Of a stretch of DNA of 64,000 nucleotides, positions 1-8,016 are shown piece by piece; position 1 is the first letter of the stretch, and each line of letters opens with the position of its first letter. Where the stretch lies: the NCBI RefSeq assembly GCF_014841135.1, contig NZ_JACYTN010000002.1:248001-312000 (forward strand), read 5' to 3'. The translations under genes and the position numbers were made by a program. The stretch comes from Paenibacillus arenosi (GTDB taxonomy: Bacteria > Bacillota > Bacilli > Paenibacillales > Paenibacillaceae). The notes under the pieces are model-generated. The model searched no databases, had not been told where the DNA came from, and saw only the letters and a list, made by a program, of their open reading frames with translations.

Positions 1-128
1 ACCCCCATTGCCATTCTTAAAGTACGTTTGCTCATATCACAGTTGTTGAATACTCTCTTTAACTTATCTAGTATAACAAAAAAAGCACAGGAGCTCACCC
101 CGTACTTTTCATCGTTTCATTCTATGAC

Positions 129-1667
129 TTAAGCATGTATCCAGGCATTCTTGACATCCGTATGTTCTCTCCAGCTCCACTCTTCGCGCAATCGTTGAGT
201 CAAGTGAGACAACAATAACTGCTGCTTGTCATCTGCGAACACCTTCAGCTCTGTCAATCGATGAATGGCAAGATCTTTATAGACTTGCCGCGCATCCTCG
301 GTATATGCAGTAATAATTGGAGCACGTGCAGCCTCTCGTCCTGGCAGCTTCCAGTAATGACGTACGATGATTTCAAACACACTCAGCAGTTCCGCACTTA
401 AAGACGGATCCACAAAAAAGTTCCATAACGTTCGATATTCAAAGCCACCAGCTCCATTATGTGGATGCTGACGCACATCACCTAGTGTTCCATAACCCGC
501 TCTTCGCCTATGCTCACTTCGCTCTCGTTTCTGCTCTAGAAGCGAGCAAGGCAACGCCAAGTAAGTGTCCAACGCACGAATAAGCTCAGTAGTACACATT
601 TTCCCTGCTACATGCAAATGAGCCCCGATTGGAAACCGATTTAAAGGTTTCGATCCTGCCAAGCACGAGATGACAGAGCCTTGATCATGATCTCCCTGCT
701 GTAATGAAATTGAAGCTGCTCGCATCAATTTACGGGTCGTAGAAACTAATGACACAGCATAATCAGTTGGCTGCGGACGAAGCTCTAATAATGGATATAT
801 AACCTTTCCATTAATCCGTACCGCATCACACCCAACTTCACCAGCCAAATCAAAAAATCGGGATGCCGGTATAATTTTTCTGTTTTCAGCATCGTACAAA
901 ATAAACTCCGCATCTAAGCCAAATGATAAATCTAATCTTTGTCGACCTTCACTTCCACGCTCTTCACCTAACAATATCGCATCTAGTTGGATTCGCTCCT
1001 CATACTTTCTCCACACCCACTCCGGATCCCTCCGAGTAACGGGAGCTGCTCGTACAACGGTATCCCCCTCCTGAGGCTCATCCAATGCATAGCAACGCGG
1101 ATTCGAGCTCGGATCATTCTGTATAGGTATTACCGTCGCATCACTTGTACTTTGAATGGTGACAGAGCACGTATCCCAGCCAAGTGCGTAGGCAGCCCGC
1201 TCCGCCATCCTTGCCAGCCTGCGATAAGGTGGATCAGACCATTTTGTAATAGGCCGATGCATACCGATTACCTGCGGCATACTGTGGCAGTGTGCTGCCG
1301 CGATAACTTCGCACTGATACACCCAAAAGGTAACCGTACGAATGTACTGAGAATCCTTGGTTCGATACGAATCATTCCAGACCGCATCATAGGAAGTTGG
1401 CAGGGCAAATTGCCGCAGCCTTCTCACCATTGTCCCGTTTTGCCACGGGCGCGCATAGCGATTCAGTACTAGCGCTCTGCCCTGCGGATGAACTGCATCC
1501 AATTGTTTAGCAATATCCACATAGTTCCCTGTTGTTCCAATAAGCCAATGGATTTCCATCTGATGCGCACGATCTTCCAAGCTGTGCAGCCGTTTGATGT
1601 TAATACTAGAAGATCGATTAAGCTCCCACGGCAGCCAATTTGTTCGAAAAGTGGTCGTCTTCGCCAC
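129..1667 (-). CDS. Putative amidoligase (phage phiEco32-like COOH-NH2 ligase type 2 family)
   Basis: This 512-residue protein has the hallmarks of the COOH-NH2 ligase family of glutamine-synthetase-like ATP-dependent amidoligases in its C-terminal half. They are an acidic strand D252-A-E254 starting the fold, a second acidic strand (LLELRP, E295), a basic and histidine strand (H350, H352) and a late EYR motif (E410-R412). Family members are predicted to join a carboxylate to an amine on peptide or cell-wall substrates, but the substrate is unknown. Residues 1-240 are a separate region that I cannot assign. The GTG start at 1667 has AAGGAGG eight bases upstream. The gene is monocistronic, with cotE upstream on the same strand behind two hairpins. 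No partner such as an ATP-grasp protein or cyclotransferase is adjacent. The family call is fairly secure; the function is not. Confidence 0.75.
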   Translation of the reverse strand: MAKTTTFRTNWLPWELNRSSSINIKRLHSLEDRAHQMEIHWLIGTTGNYVDIAKQLDAVHPQGRALVLNRYARPWQNGTMVRRLRQFALPTSYDAVWNDSYRTKDSQYIRTVTFWVYQCEVIAAAHCHSMPQVIGMHRPITKWSDPPYRRLARMAERAAYALGWDTCSVTIQSTSDATVIPIQNDPSSNPRCYALDEPQEGDTVVRAAPVTRRDPEWVWRKYEERIQLDAILLGEERGSEGRQRLDLSFGLDAEFILYDAENRKIIPASRFFDLAGEVGCDAVRINGKVIYPLLELRPQPTDYAVSLVSTTRKLMRAASISLQQGDHDQGSVISCLAGSKPLNRFPIGAHLHVAGKMCTTELIRALDTYLALPCSLLEQKRERSEHRRRAGYGTLGDVRQHPHNGAGGFEYRTLWNFFVDPSLSAELLSVFEIIVRHYWKLPGREAARAPIITAYTEDARQVYKDLAIHRLTELKVFADDKQQLLLSHLTQRLREEWSWREHTDVKNAWIHA

Positions 1668-1727
1668 CGAATGAACCTCCTTTTATTCCATACCTGAAAA
1701 AAAAGCAGCAAATGAATCACATATTTA

Positions 1728-1751
1728 GAAAAAAAGAGGGCTCCCGCCCTC
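1728..1751 (-). terminator. Rho-independent terminator downstream of cotE
   Basis: On the minus strand GAGGGC and GCCCTC arms with a four-base loop are followed by a run of seven T. It ends cotE transcription before the amidoligase gene. Confidence 0.8.
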
Positions 1752-1803
1752 GTCGAACATGCTGCCTATGCATATAGTGATGTTGTACAGGAAACAAGAA
1801 GCC

Positions 1804-1821
1804 GCCGCATACGGCTGCGGC
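1804..1821 (-). terminator. Hairpin just after the cotE stop
   Basis: GCCGCA and TGCGGC arms enclose six bases a few bases past the cotE stop. The T-tract is weak on the minus strand, so it may be an accessory terminator or a 3' protective hairpin ahead of the stronger one at 1728-1751. Confidence 0.45.
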
Positions 1822-1825
1822 GAGC

Positions 1826-2392
1826 TTATGTTTCTTCATCCGGTAAATATGGCTCTAAATCTTCATAATCATCGCTTGAATTCGCACTGCTAAAATCTAA
1901 ATACTTGTCTTCCAGATCGGATGCGCCGTTTGGATTAACAACGACCCATACCTTCGTTTCAGCGACCATTTCCACAAGAAATTCCCGCTCGACACGAATG
2001 ATAACACTTGTTCCACTTGAAGAAACTGTCGCTTCCACACAACTAGGTTCTTGGGTAGCTTCTGCGGCTACTTCTACCGTAGCTGCACGGTGATGTGGAT
2101 CAACATAAGCTAACGATACAAGATCGGCATATGATACCGTCTCTTTAGCAACATCGGTCTGTGAGTTATTATTGTAGGAATACCAGATGTTGATATCGTA
2201 AGTACCAATTACCTCAATCCCATCCCCCGCCCGCACCGCCTCATATTGATGGTTTATAATCCATGCCCCCAATATGCTGGTCGGATTGTGAGGCGGAGTG
2301 ACCGTATGTGTGACGACGGAGAACTTGCGACCTTTACCGCAAATCGCTTTCGTAATGATTTCACGGCTGTGGTTCTTATCTCGAATTGCCAT
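1826..2392 (-). CDS. cotE: Outer spore coat morphogenetic protein CotE
   Basis: CotE organises outer-coat assembly around the forespore in the mother cell. The 188-residue product matches the Bacillus protein throughout: an N-terminal REIITKAICGKGRKF block, the SILGAWIINH motif, YDINIWYSY, EREFLVE and ETKVWV strands, and the acidic C-terminal tail. An in-frame ATG six codons further upstream exists, but the GGAGG at 2401-2408 lies between the two, so the start is at 2392. A sigma-E-like promoter sits 35 bases upstream. Here cotE stands alone beside an amidoligase-like gene. Confidence 0.95.
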   Translation of the reverse strand: MAIRDKNHSREIITKAICGKGRKFSVVTHTVTPPHNPTSILGAWIINHQYEAVRAGDGIEVIGTYDINIWYSYNNNSQTDVAKETVSYADLVSLAYVDPHHRAATVEVAAEATQEPSCVEATVSSSGTSVIIRVEREFLVEMVAETKVWVVVNPNGASDLEDKYLDFSSANSSDDYEDLEPYLPDEET

Positions 2393-2426
2393 CCTATGGA
2401 CCTCCTCCATACAATCATTCTTTTAA

Positions 2427-2454
2427 AGTGTATGCAGGACATAGGCGAATGTTG
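2427..2454 (-). promoter_or_regulatory. Sigma-E-like promoter of cotE
   Basis: Reading the minus strand, CAACATT (2448-2454) and CATACACT (2427-2434) are separated by 13 bases. The -10 fits the sigma-E consensus CATACAmT fully, and the -35 fits kmATATT at five of seven positions. It lies 35 bases before the chosen cotE start, matching the mother-cell expression known for cotE. Confidence 0.6.
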
Positions 2455-2659
2455 ATAAAATGAAGCACACTAAAATTATTTTCCTTGTCCATCACTGTCA
2501 TTAGCCGCCATACTCAGGTCTTTTCACGTCATCGCAACATTGGTCGATACACTAATTCGCTATCGATTTTCCTATACATAATATGATTTTCCCGCTCGGC
2601 ACATGCAGTGAAGTACCACTGCCTTTTCCTTCACTCAACGCTTTCCCTATGTAAAATGA
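2455..2659. other. Intergenic stretch between cotE and the YqjA-like gene
   Basis: The gene-free interval 2393-2720 holds the cotE promoter at its left and the terminator of the rightward neighbour at its right. In between I see no open frame with a ribosome site, no repeat and no recognisable RNA motif. Confidence 0.6.
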
Positions 2660-2686
2660 TAAAAAGCCGACCCTTCAGGATCGACT
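2660..2686 (-). terminator. Terminator of the YqjA-like gene
   Basis: On the minus strand a nine-pair stem (AGTCGATCC with GGGTCGGCT, including G-U pairs) around TGAA is followed by TTTTTATC. Confidence 0.75.
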
Positions 2687-2720
2687 TCTCTTTCTTATGC
2701 AAAACATTTTCCAAAAGCGA

Positions 2721-3707
2721 TTACCCTTCAACGGTCAGCTCTTTCTTATCTTTCTTTGCCACCTTCAAATACACTCTCAACTCACGGAATACTTGAAGAA
2801 TTGCAGCTCTTACCTCCAACTCCTCACGTGTCGTAGGCAGCGGAAGTTCACGAAATTGCGGCTCGAGTTCATTAAGCAACCGTTCCGTCGTTCCTGTATA
2901 TAGCGGATGCTTCACATCTTCACTCAATTGCTCAAATAAGTTAGCTACGAGTTGGTTGTACGGCATCGTTTGATAAATTTGCGACAGCAGCTGCATTAAA
3001 TTTTGAATAGAGTCCAATTGTGTCTTGCGCATATAGAAATATAACAGCCATTTCTCTTCAACCATCTCTTCTTCAGATGGCAGCAATCGGTTCTCCAGCG
3101 CCTTAGAGGCAGTTGCGATACCGCTCTCAATATTGGCAGCAGTATCAATCATTTCTTTGCCGTCCCACACATAAGCGGCATCCCTTAAGTTACGACTGAG
3201 CTGCAAAAAGATAGCAGAGAAGCAGGCATCGATTTCTTTGCGAATATCCCACAGCTTTTCGTGTTCCTTGGGCATGTAAGCCAAATTGACTAGTGTGGCC
3301 GCACCTAAACCACAGCTAAGCAGCAGCACTTCATTCCAAAGAATATGTAGCGTTACTTGCCCCTCCGCATAAAGGTGAAAAACCACAACGGCACTCGTAA
3401 CGATGCCTTGCTTGAAATTCAAACGTGCCACCAATGGGAACGTTAACAATATGTACGCCGCCAGTACCCACAAATGGAAACCAAATAGTAAAAACAAGCA
3501 CGATGCAACGGCAAGGCTAACAATGGAAGCGAAAAATCTGGCAGAGGTTGAGCTGATACTCTTTTTACGTGTAACTTCTACAGCGAGTATAGACAATGTC
3601 CCTGCACCAAGATGATTATCTAATCCAAGTAGATCAGCTACAATAATGGCGAGAATGGCTGCAATAGCAGTCTTAATAACGCGAAATCCTACGAATCCAA
3701 ATAACAT
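2721..3707 (-). CDS. Aromatic acid exporter family (YqjA-like) membrane protein
   Basis: A 328-residue inner-membrane protein. Four to five hydrophobic segments fill the first 150 residues (the FUSC/ArAE_1-type domain), followed by an alpha-helical cytoplasmic C-terminal half of the type paired with ArAE_1 in Bacillus YqjA. Relatives are annotated as putative aromatic acid exporters, but transport has not been shown for YqjA as far as I know. A GTG three codons upstream is possible. However, the GAGGG ribosome site abuts that GTG and sits eight bases from the ATG at 3707, so I chose the ATG. It is monocistronic and followed by a clear terminator. Confidence 0.8.
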   Translation of the reverse strand: MLFGFVGFRVIKTAIAAILAIIVADLLGLDNHLGAGTLSILAVEVTRKKSISSTSARFFASIVSLAVASCLFLLFGFHLWVLAAYILLTFPLVARLNFKQGIVTSAVVVFHLYAEGQVTLHILWNEVLLLSCGLGAATLVNLAYMPKEHEKLWDIRKEIDACFSAIFLQLSRNLRDAAYVWDGKEMIDTAANIESGIATASKALENRLLPSEEEMVEEKWLLYFYMRKTQLDSIQNLMQLLSQIYQTMPYNQLVANLFEQLSEDVKHPLYTGTTERLLNELEPQFRELPLPTTREELEVRAAILQVFRELRVYLKVAKKDKKELTVEG

Positions 3708-3883
3708 GATGTTCACCCTCTATCGATTGGATCGTTTATGGTTAGTATGTGACTACTTTTCAACATCATACCACGTTCGCATGCAGCCTGTCCGCATCTA
3801 ACACCCTGTAGCCTCACTTCACTTTATACTTATATTAGATAAGTATGAGCACGAATTTATATGGCTTATCAAATGGACAAAAC

Positions 3884-3907
3884 AAAAGCGCTCCCATTCG
3901 GGAACGC
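3884..3907 (-). terminator. Terminator of rplY/ctc
   Basis: On the minus strand GCGTTCCC and GGGAGCGC pair around GAAT and are followed by TTTTGTTTTG. Confidence 0.75.
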
Positions 3908-3967
3908 CTTTGCTAAAGATGTTACCTGCTATTTTACATCATTTAAGCACTTCGTTTAAGCAATCAA

Positions 3968-4594
3968 TTAAGTGGTTACATCCGTTTCTTGAGCTGTATC
4001 TTGGCTGCTAGCTTCATCATTCGCTTCCAACGTACTTGGTAGTACAACGGAAGCTAAAATAATATCTTCTTGTGTGAACAAGGATACCTCCTTAGGCCAT
4101 GACACATCCTTCACAAGTAGCTTTTCGCTAATGTCAAGCGAAGATACGTCTATTTCAATGGAAGCAGGAATGTGATCCGGCAACCCTTCCACTTCTACAC
4201 TTGTTTCTTGGATATCCAATATGCCTCCGCTTTTCGTACCTGGAGCAATTCCTATATATTCAAGTGGTACACGTACTTTAATTGGTTTGTTCTTATCTAC
4301 CTTAATCAAATCCACATGCTGCCATTTCTCATCTTGCCGCTGGACATCTTTAATCATGACAGGAATCGGTTTCTTCCCATCTACAACTAGATGAACAACA
4401 TCGGTTAACCCTTTCGAGCGAACATAATTGATGATTTCTCTAGCATCCACACTAAGGGAAATACTGTCTATTCCTTGCCCATATACAACAGCCGGCAATC
4501 GTCCTTGTTTCCTTAATCTTTTTGAGGTCGAACCACCCTCAACTTTCCTGCTTTCCGCTTTTAGTTGGAAAGACGTGCTTGTTGTGCTCATCAT
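3968..4594 (-). CDS. rplY: 50S ribosomal protein L25 / general stress protein Ctc
   Basis: The 208-residue protein is the long Ctc form of L25, which binds 5S rRNA in the large subunit. The N-terminal RNA-binding domain is visible (SKRLRKQGRLPAVVYG, then the QRQDEKWQHVDLIKV strand). The C-terminal TL5/Ctc beta-domain follows, with VPLEYIGIAPGTKSGGILD and LPDHIPASIEIDVSSL. The tail after residue 190 is acidic and probably disordered. The start is one of two adjacent ATGs at 4594 or 4591; GAGGAGG at 4601-4607 fits either, and a TTG at 4600 is too close to it. In Bacillus the gene is a sigma-B stress gene; I could not identify a sigma-B promoter here. Confidence 0.93.
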   Translation of the reverse strand: MMSTTSTSFQLKAESRKVEGGSTSKRLRKQGRLPAVVYGQGIDSISLSVDAREIINYVRSKGLTDVVHLVVDGKKPIPVMIKDVQRQDEKWQHVDLIKVDKNKPIKVRVPLEYIGIAPGTKSGGILDIQETSVEVEGLPDHIPASIEIDVSSLDISEKLLVKDVSWPKEVSLFTQEDIILASVVLPSTLEANDEASSQDTAQETDVTT

Positions 4595-4787
4595 TAACAA
4601 CCTCCTCGTCGGTAGCTACTCACGGTCGAGCATGTTATCGACGTCTATTTTTACGTGAGTGAAATTTGGTATAACAGATATTTACCCAGTTCCTTCGCGC
4701 TTATAACCAAACAAGAAGAAAATTTTTATTGCGTGATAAGCACAGTTGTATTTCATCTATGGCAAACTCCCGCTGCTAAATCGCACT

Positions 4788-5645
4788 TTACTTACTGTTT
4801 GCATGGCCAATAAGTCTTCGCTCCAAATAGGAAACGGCTTCATACATTATCGTAGCAACTATCGCAATCAGCACTAGAGAAGAAAGGACAAGCGTAAAGT
4901 TAAACACTTGAAATCCATATATGATTAAATAACCAAGCCCTACTTTGGACACGAGAAACTCGCCAACGATGACACCCACCCATGCAAGACCTACGTTCAC
5001 CTTTAGCGTAGATACAATGGACGGAATCGTTGCTGGAAAAATAACTTTACGGAATACAACACTTTTGCTGCCGCCAAATACTTTCACAACTTTCACATAG
5101 TTCGAATCAACCTCGCGAAAGGCGTTATATACAACAAGGGTCGTAATAAGCACTGTGATCGACAACGTTGTAGCAACAATGGCCGTAAAGCCAGGACCAA
5201 AGCCGACGATGAACAAAGGGCCTAAGGCGACTTTAGGCATACTATTAAATACAACCATGTATGGATCGAGCACGTTGGCTAAGTACCGTGACCACCAAAT
5301 CACTACCGCTAATAAGGTACCGAATACAGTACCGAGCGCAAAGCCCACCAACGTCTCTCCTACTGTCATCAACAAATGCGGCCATATACTGCCGTCCGCA
5401 AAGTCTTTCCACAGCTGCACTCCTACTTTGGAAGGATAGCTGAAAAGAAGCACGTCAATCCATTTGAAGCGTCCAGCCAACTCCCAGCATACGAGCATCG
5501 CCGCCAACAAACTAAATTGCGTGACCGTGACACGGGTGCGGTGTGAACGTTCTGACTTTTTATATTTAGCAAACGTATCCGCCATGAGCGCCTTCGCTTC
5601 TGGAGAATAGTAAATGGCTGAAGTTTCCGCTCGCTCCCTGCTCAT
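4788..5645 (-). CDS. ABC transporter permease, SsuC/TauC/ThiX type
   Basis: A 285-residue permease of the nitrate/sulfonate/taurine/HMP uptake class. About six membrane segments are visible. The EAA loop that contacts the ATPase is seen in FREVDSNYVKVVKVFGGSKS followed by a conserved FPATIPSIV stretch. The start at 5645 is one base after the ATPase stop, and its GGGAGG site lies inside the end of that gene, so the two are translationally coupled. It is the last gene of the binding protein-ATPase-permease operon. The substrate cannot be read from the sequence. Confidence 0.9.
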   Translation of the reverse strand: MSRERAETSAIYYSPEAKALMADTFAKYKKSERSHRTRVTVTQFSLLAAMLVCWELAGRFKWIDVLLFSYPSKVGVQLWKDFADGSIWPHLLMTVGETLVGFALGTVFGTLLAVVIWWSRYLANVLDPYMVVFNSMPKVALGPLFIVGFGPGFTAIVATTLSITVLITTLVVYNAFREVDSNYVKVVKVFGGSKSVVFRKVIFPATIPSIVSTLKVNVGLAWVGVIVGEFLVSKVGLGYLIIYGFQVFNFTLVLSSLVLIAIVATIMYEAVSYLERRLIGHANSK

Positions 5646-5646
5646 T

Positions 5647-6432
5647 TCACATCCCTCCCGTCTGATTATCAGAGGCTTCAAGCTCTTTCCACAGCTCGTG
5701 GAACCAATCATTGAAACCTGCCTGCTCACGGGCAAAAAATGGGGTTGCAGAGCGAATCGGTTCTGGAACATCAAATACGCGTCGAATGCTGCCTGGATTG
5801 CGATTCATTACAAATACACGATCGCTGACAGCCAACGCCTCCGATAAATCATGCGTCACAAGAATGGCCGTCTTCTCATGCGCCTTTAACGTATCTACAA
5901 CAAGGTCTTCGAGCTGCAGCTTCGTCTGATAATCGAGCGCAGAGAAAGGTTCATCGAGCAAAAACAACTCCGGCTCAGTGGCCATCGTCCTTATAAGCGC
6001 GACACGCTGGCGCATTCCTCCTGACAATTGGTGCGGAAACAGTCGCTCTGTTCCTTCTAATCCCATGCCTTCAAGCATCCGCACAACGCGTGATCGACCG
6101 GCCTCATTCAGTTGATTCGTTAATTCTAAACCCATACATGCATTGTCCAAAATCGTCCGCCATGGAAACAAGTAGTCTTGCTGCAGCATGTAGCCGACCC
6201 GGGAGGAGCTGCCTATTACACGTTCCCCATCTACAAAAACGTTACCTTTGGTTGGAAAATCAAGCCCTGCAATTAACGACAACAAACTAGTTTTCCCACA
6301 TCCACTCGGGCCAACAATACTTACAAACTCACCAGGATATATTTGTAAGGATACATCCTCTAGCGCAAGCTGTGCCCCTCGCCCTGTCACATAAACATGC
6401 GAAACGTCTTGGATTTCTACCATTGTGTGCAT
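5647..6432 (-). CDS. ABC transporter ATP-binding protein, SsuB/TauB type
   Basis: The 261-residue nucleotide-binding subunit has Walker A GPSGCGKTS near residue 42, a Q-loop (QQDYLFPW), signature LSGGMRQR, Walker B LFLLDEPF, a D-loop (SALD) and H-loop THD. The C-terminal tail is typical of the sulfonate/nitrate class. The start at 6432 follows GGAGG at 6440-6444; longer in-frame starts lie upstream of that site. It powers uptake by the neighbouring permease and is preceded by the binding-protein gene. Confidence 0.92.
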   Translation of the reverse strand: MHTMVEIQDVSHVYVTGRGAQLALEDVSLQIYPGEFVSIVGPSGCGKTSLLSLIAGLDFPTKGNVFVDGERVIGSSSRVGYMLQQDYLFPWRTILDNACMGLELTNQLNEAGRSRVVRMLEGMGLEGTERLFPHQLSGGMRQRVALIRTMATEPELFLLDEPFSALDYQTKLQLEDLVVDTLKAHEKTAILVTHDLSEALAVSDRVFVMNRNPGSIRRVFDVPEPIRSATPFFAREQAGFNDWFHELWKELEASDNQTGGM

Positions 6433-6472
6433 GCAGCTGCCTCCTTTCGGCTCATACTCAAATGACACGGTC

Positions 6473-7483
6473 TCATTTCACCGTTTGCTTCGCTTGCTCT
6501 GCGAAGCGGTTATTAACTAGACGTTCAAGTGGAACATCCTGCTTCAATTCCCCAGCAGTCCGCAGCACATCATGCAAGTTGTTCCATTCCTCTTGCTCGA
6601 ACACCCCATCAGACGCATAAGACCCTTGCTCTTTATATCGTTTAACTGCATCGATAACGATTGAGCGATCCGCATCTTTAAAATAAGGGAGTATCGCATC
6701 TGCGATATCCTCAGCAGAGTTAGTAGCTACCCAGCGTTGAGCGAGTTGCAAAGCGTTCGTGAACTTCTGCACCACATCAGCTTTTTCATCTAAATAACTG
6801 CCTTTAGCCATATAGGCCGTATAGGGCAATTGCCCGCTCTCTATCCCAAAGGAGGCGACAACCGTACCGCGCCCTTCTCGTTCAAATATAGAAGCTTGAG
6901 GTTCAAACAACTGAACGTATTGACCAGTTCCCGATGCATACGCGGAAGCAACATTTGCAAAATCAACATTTTGGATCAAATTCAGATCCTTCTGAGGATC
7001 AATGCCATGCTTGCGCAAAGTAAATTCCCCAGCCATTTGCGGCATGCCACCTTTACGTTGACCAAGGAATACGCTTCCTTTTAACTCATTCCAATCAAAC
7101 GTCCCATCATGCTCTCTCGCCATTAAAAAAGTGCCATCCGTTTGCGTCAGCTGTGCAAAATTAATGACTGGATTGTCCGCTCCCTGCTGAAATACATATA
7201 TAGAAGTTTCAGAGCCTACCAAAGCAATATCAATGCCCCCAGACAGCAATGCCGTCATCGTCTTATCTCCACCGGCCGTCGTCTGCAGCTCCACATCAAT
7301 TCCTTGTTCAGTAAAAAAACCTTTAGCTAATGCGACATACTGCGGAGCGTAAAATACCGTGCGAGCTACTTCGCCTACACGAACCTTTGGCTTTCCGCTA
7401 TCATTGCCGCAAGCGGCAGCAAAGATAGACAGCATTAACATGACAATCAAAGCACATGCATAGAATCGAAAGCGCAGCCGCAT
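6473..7483 (-). CDS. NMT1/THI5-like ABC substrate-binding lipoprotein
   Basis: The 336-residue product has a lipoprotein signal (lipobox SIFAAAC, lipidated Cys25). The mature domain reads VRVGEVARTVFYAPQYVALAKG and then GGDKTMTALLSGGIDIALVGSE, typical of the NMT1/SsuA/ThiY family. It should capture a small solute outside the membrane for the downstream ATPase and permease. Candidates are sulfonates or thiamine pyrimidine precursors, but nothing visible decides. No TPP riboswitch signature was seen upstream. Of two ATGs near the ribosome site, the one at 7483 has proper spacing from GGAGG at 7492-7496. Confidence 0.87.
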   Translation of the reverse strand: MRLRFRFYACALIVMLMLSIFAAACGNDSGKPKVRVGEVARTVFYAPQYVALAKGFFTEQGIDVELQTTAGGDKTMTALLSGGIDIALVGSETSIYVFQQGADNPVINFAQLTQTDGTFLMAREHDGTFDWNELKGSVFLGQRKGGMPQMAGEFTLRKHGIDPQKDLNLIQNVDFANVASAYASGTGQYVQLFEPQASIFEREGRGTVVASFGIESGQLPYTAYMAKGSYLDEKADVVQKFTNALQLAQRWVATNSAEDIADAILPYFKDADRSIVIDAVKRYKEQGSYASDGVFEQEEWNNLHDVLRTAGELKQDVPLERLVNNRFAEQAKQTVK

Positions 7484-7602
7484 TGTCATAACCTCCTTCA
7501 TTAGTTGCTTGATATAGTCATACAGCTTATGCAACAGCAGAAGTGATGGTTAACGCCTATAACTTTGCTCAGTTCCTTGCTTGTCTCGTTACAGCGCATA
7601 AC

Positions 7603-7640
7603 AAAAAGCCGATCTGCTTGCATCACGCAAACAGATCGGC
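7603..7640 (-). terminator. Terminator between cstR and the uptake operon
   Basis: A perfect nine-base stem GCCGATCTG/CAGATCGGC with a 15-base loop is followed on the minus strand by TTTTTG. It separates the persulfide operon from the transporter operon. Confidence 0.88.
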
Positions 7641-7725
7641 CCAACGATGAAGTTCTCAACAATAAACGTAAATTGGAGAACTGATCATTCGCACAAAATG
7701 AAACACACCACATGTGCTCGTTATA

Positions 7726-7986
7726 TTAACGGCTCTTCACTAACATAGAAATAGCCTCTTGAATCACTTCATCTGGACTTTCACCCGCTTCAAGCTGCTC
7801 TTGCACACACTTCGCCAAGTTAGCTCCGATAACGAGTCCGATCGTTCTATCCACAGCTGTACGTGCAGCTGACAACTGTGTAATCACATCGCGACAATCC
7901 TCACCGCGCTCTAGCATATTAAGAACGCCTCGAATTTGGCCTTCCACCCGTTTCAGTCGATTGCGTATCGCCTCTTGATGTTCCAC
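7726..7986 (-). CDS. cstR: Persulfide-sensing CsoR-family repressor, CstR type
   Basis: This is a small all-helical CsoR-family repressor. With the GTG start at 7986 (GGGGG ribosome site upstream) it is 86 residues, and its cysteines fall at 31 and 60, the two residues that form the di- or trisulfide switch in Staphylococcus aureus CstR. The copper-CsoR histidine before the second Cys is replaced by Asn (GANLAKC), which argues against copper sensing. The block EDCRDVITQLSA and the end EAISMLVKS are also CstR-like. An ATG at 8007 would add seven residues but lacks a ribosome site. It is cotranscribed downstream of the sulfur-transfer fusion, whose promoter carries two matching operators, so autoregulation is likely. 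Confidence 0.88.
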   Translation of the reverse strand: MEHQEAIRNRLKRVEGQIRGVLNMLERGEDCRDVITQLSAARTAVDRTIGLVIGANLAKCVQEQLEAGESPDEVIQEAISMLVKSR

Positions 7987-8016
7987 ATTTACACCCCCTA
8001 CTTCCATTTGCCAACA

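Noticed and set aside
987-1472. Long plus-strand frame of 161 codons opposite the amidoligase gene
   Set aside because: It lacks a ribosome site, has low-complexity basic composition and lies fully antisense to a protein with recognisable motifs.
7501-7713. Short minus-strand frame between cstR and the binding-lipoprotein gene
   Set aside because: It runs through the intrinsic terminator at 7603-7640, is cysteine-rich without pattern and has no ribosome site.
7484-7725. TPP riboswitch upstream of the NMT1-type transporter operon
   Set aside because: The conserved CUGAGA and thi-box core sequences were not found, so a thiamine link is not supported.
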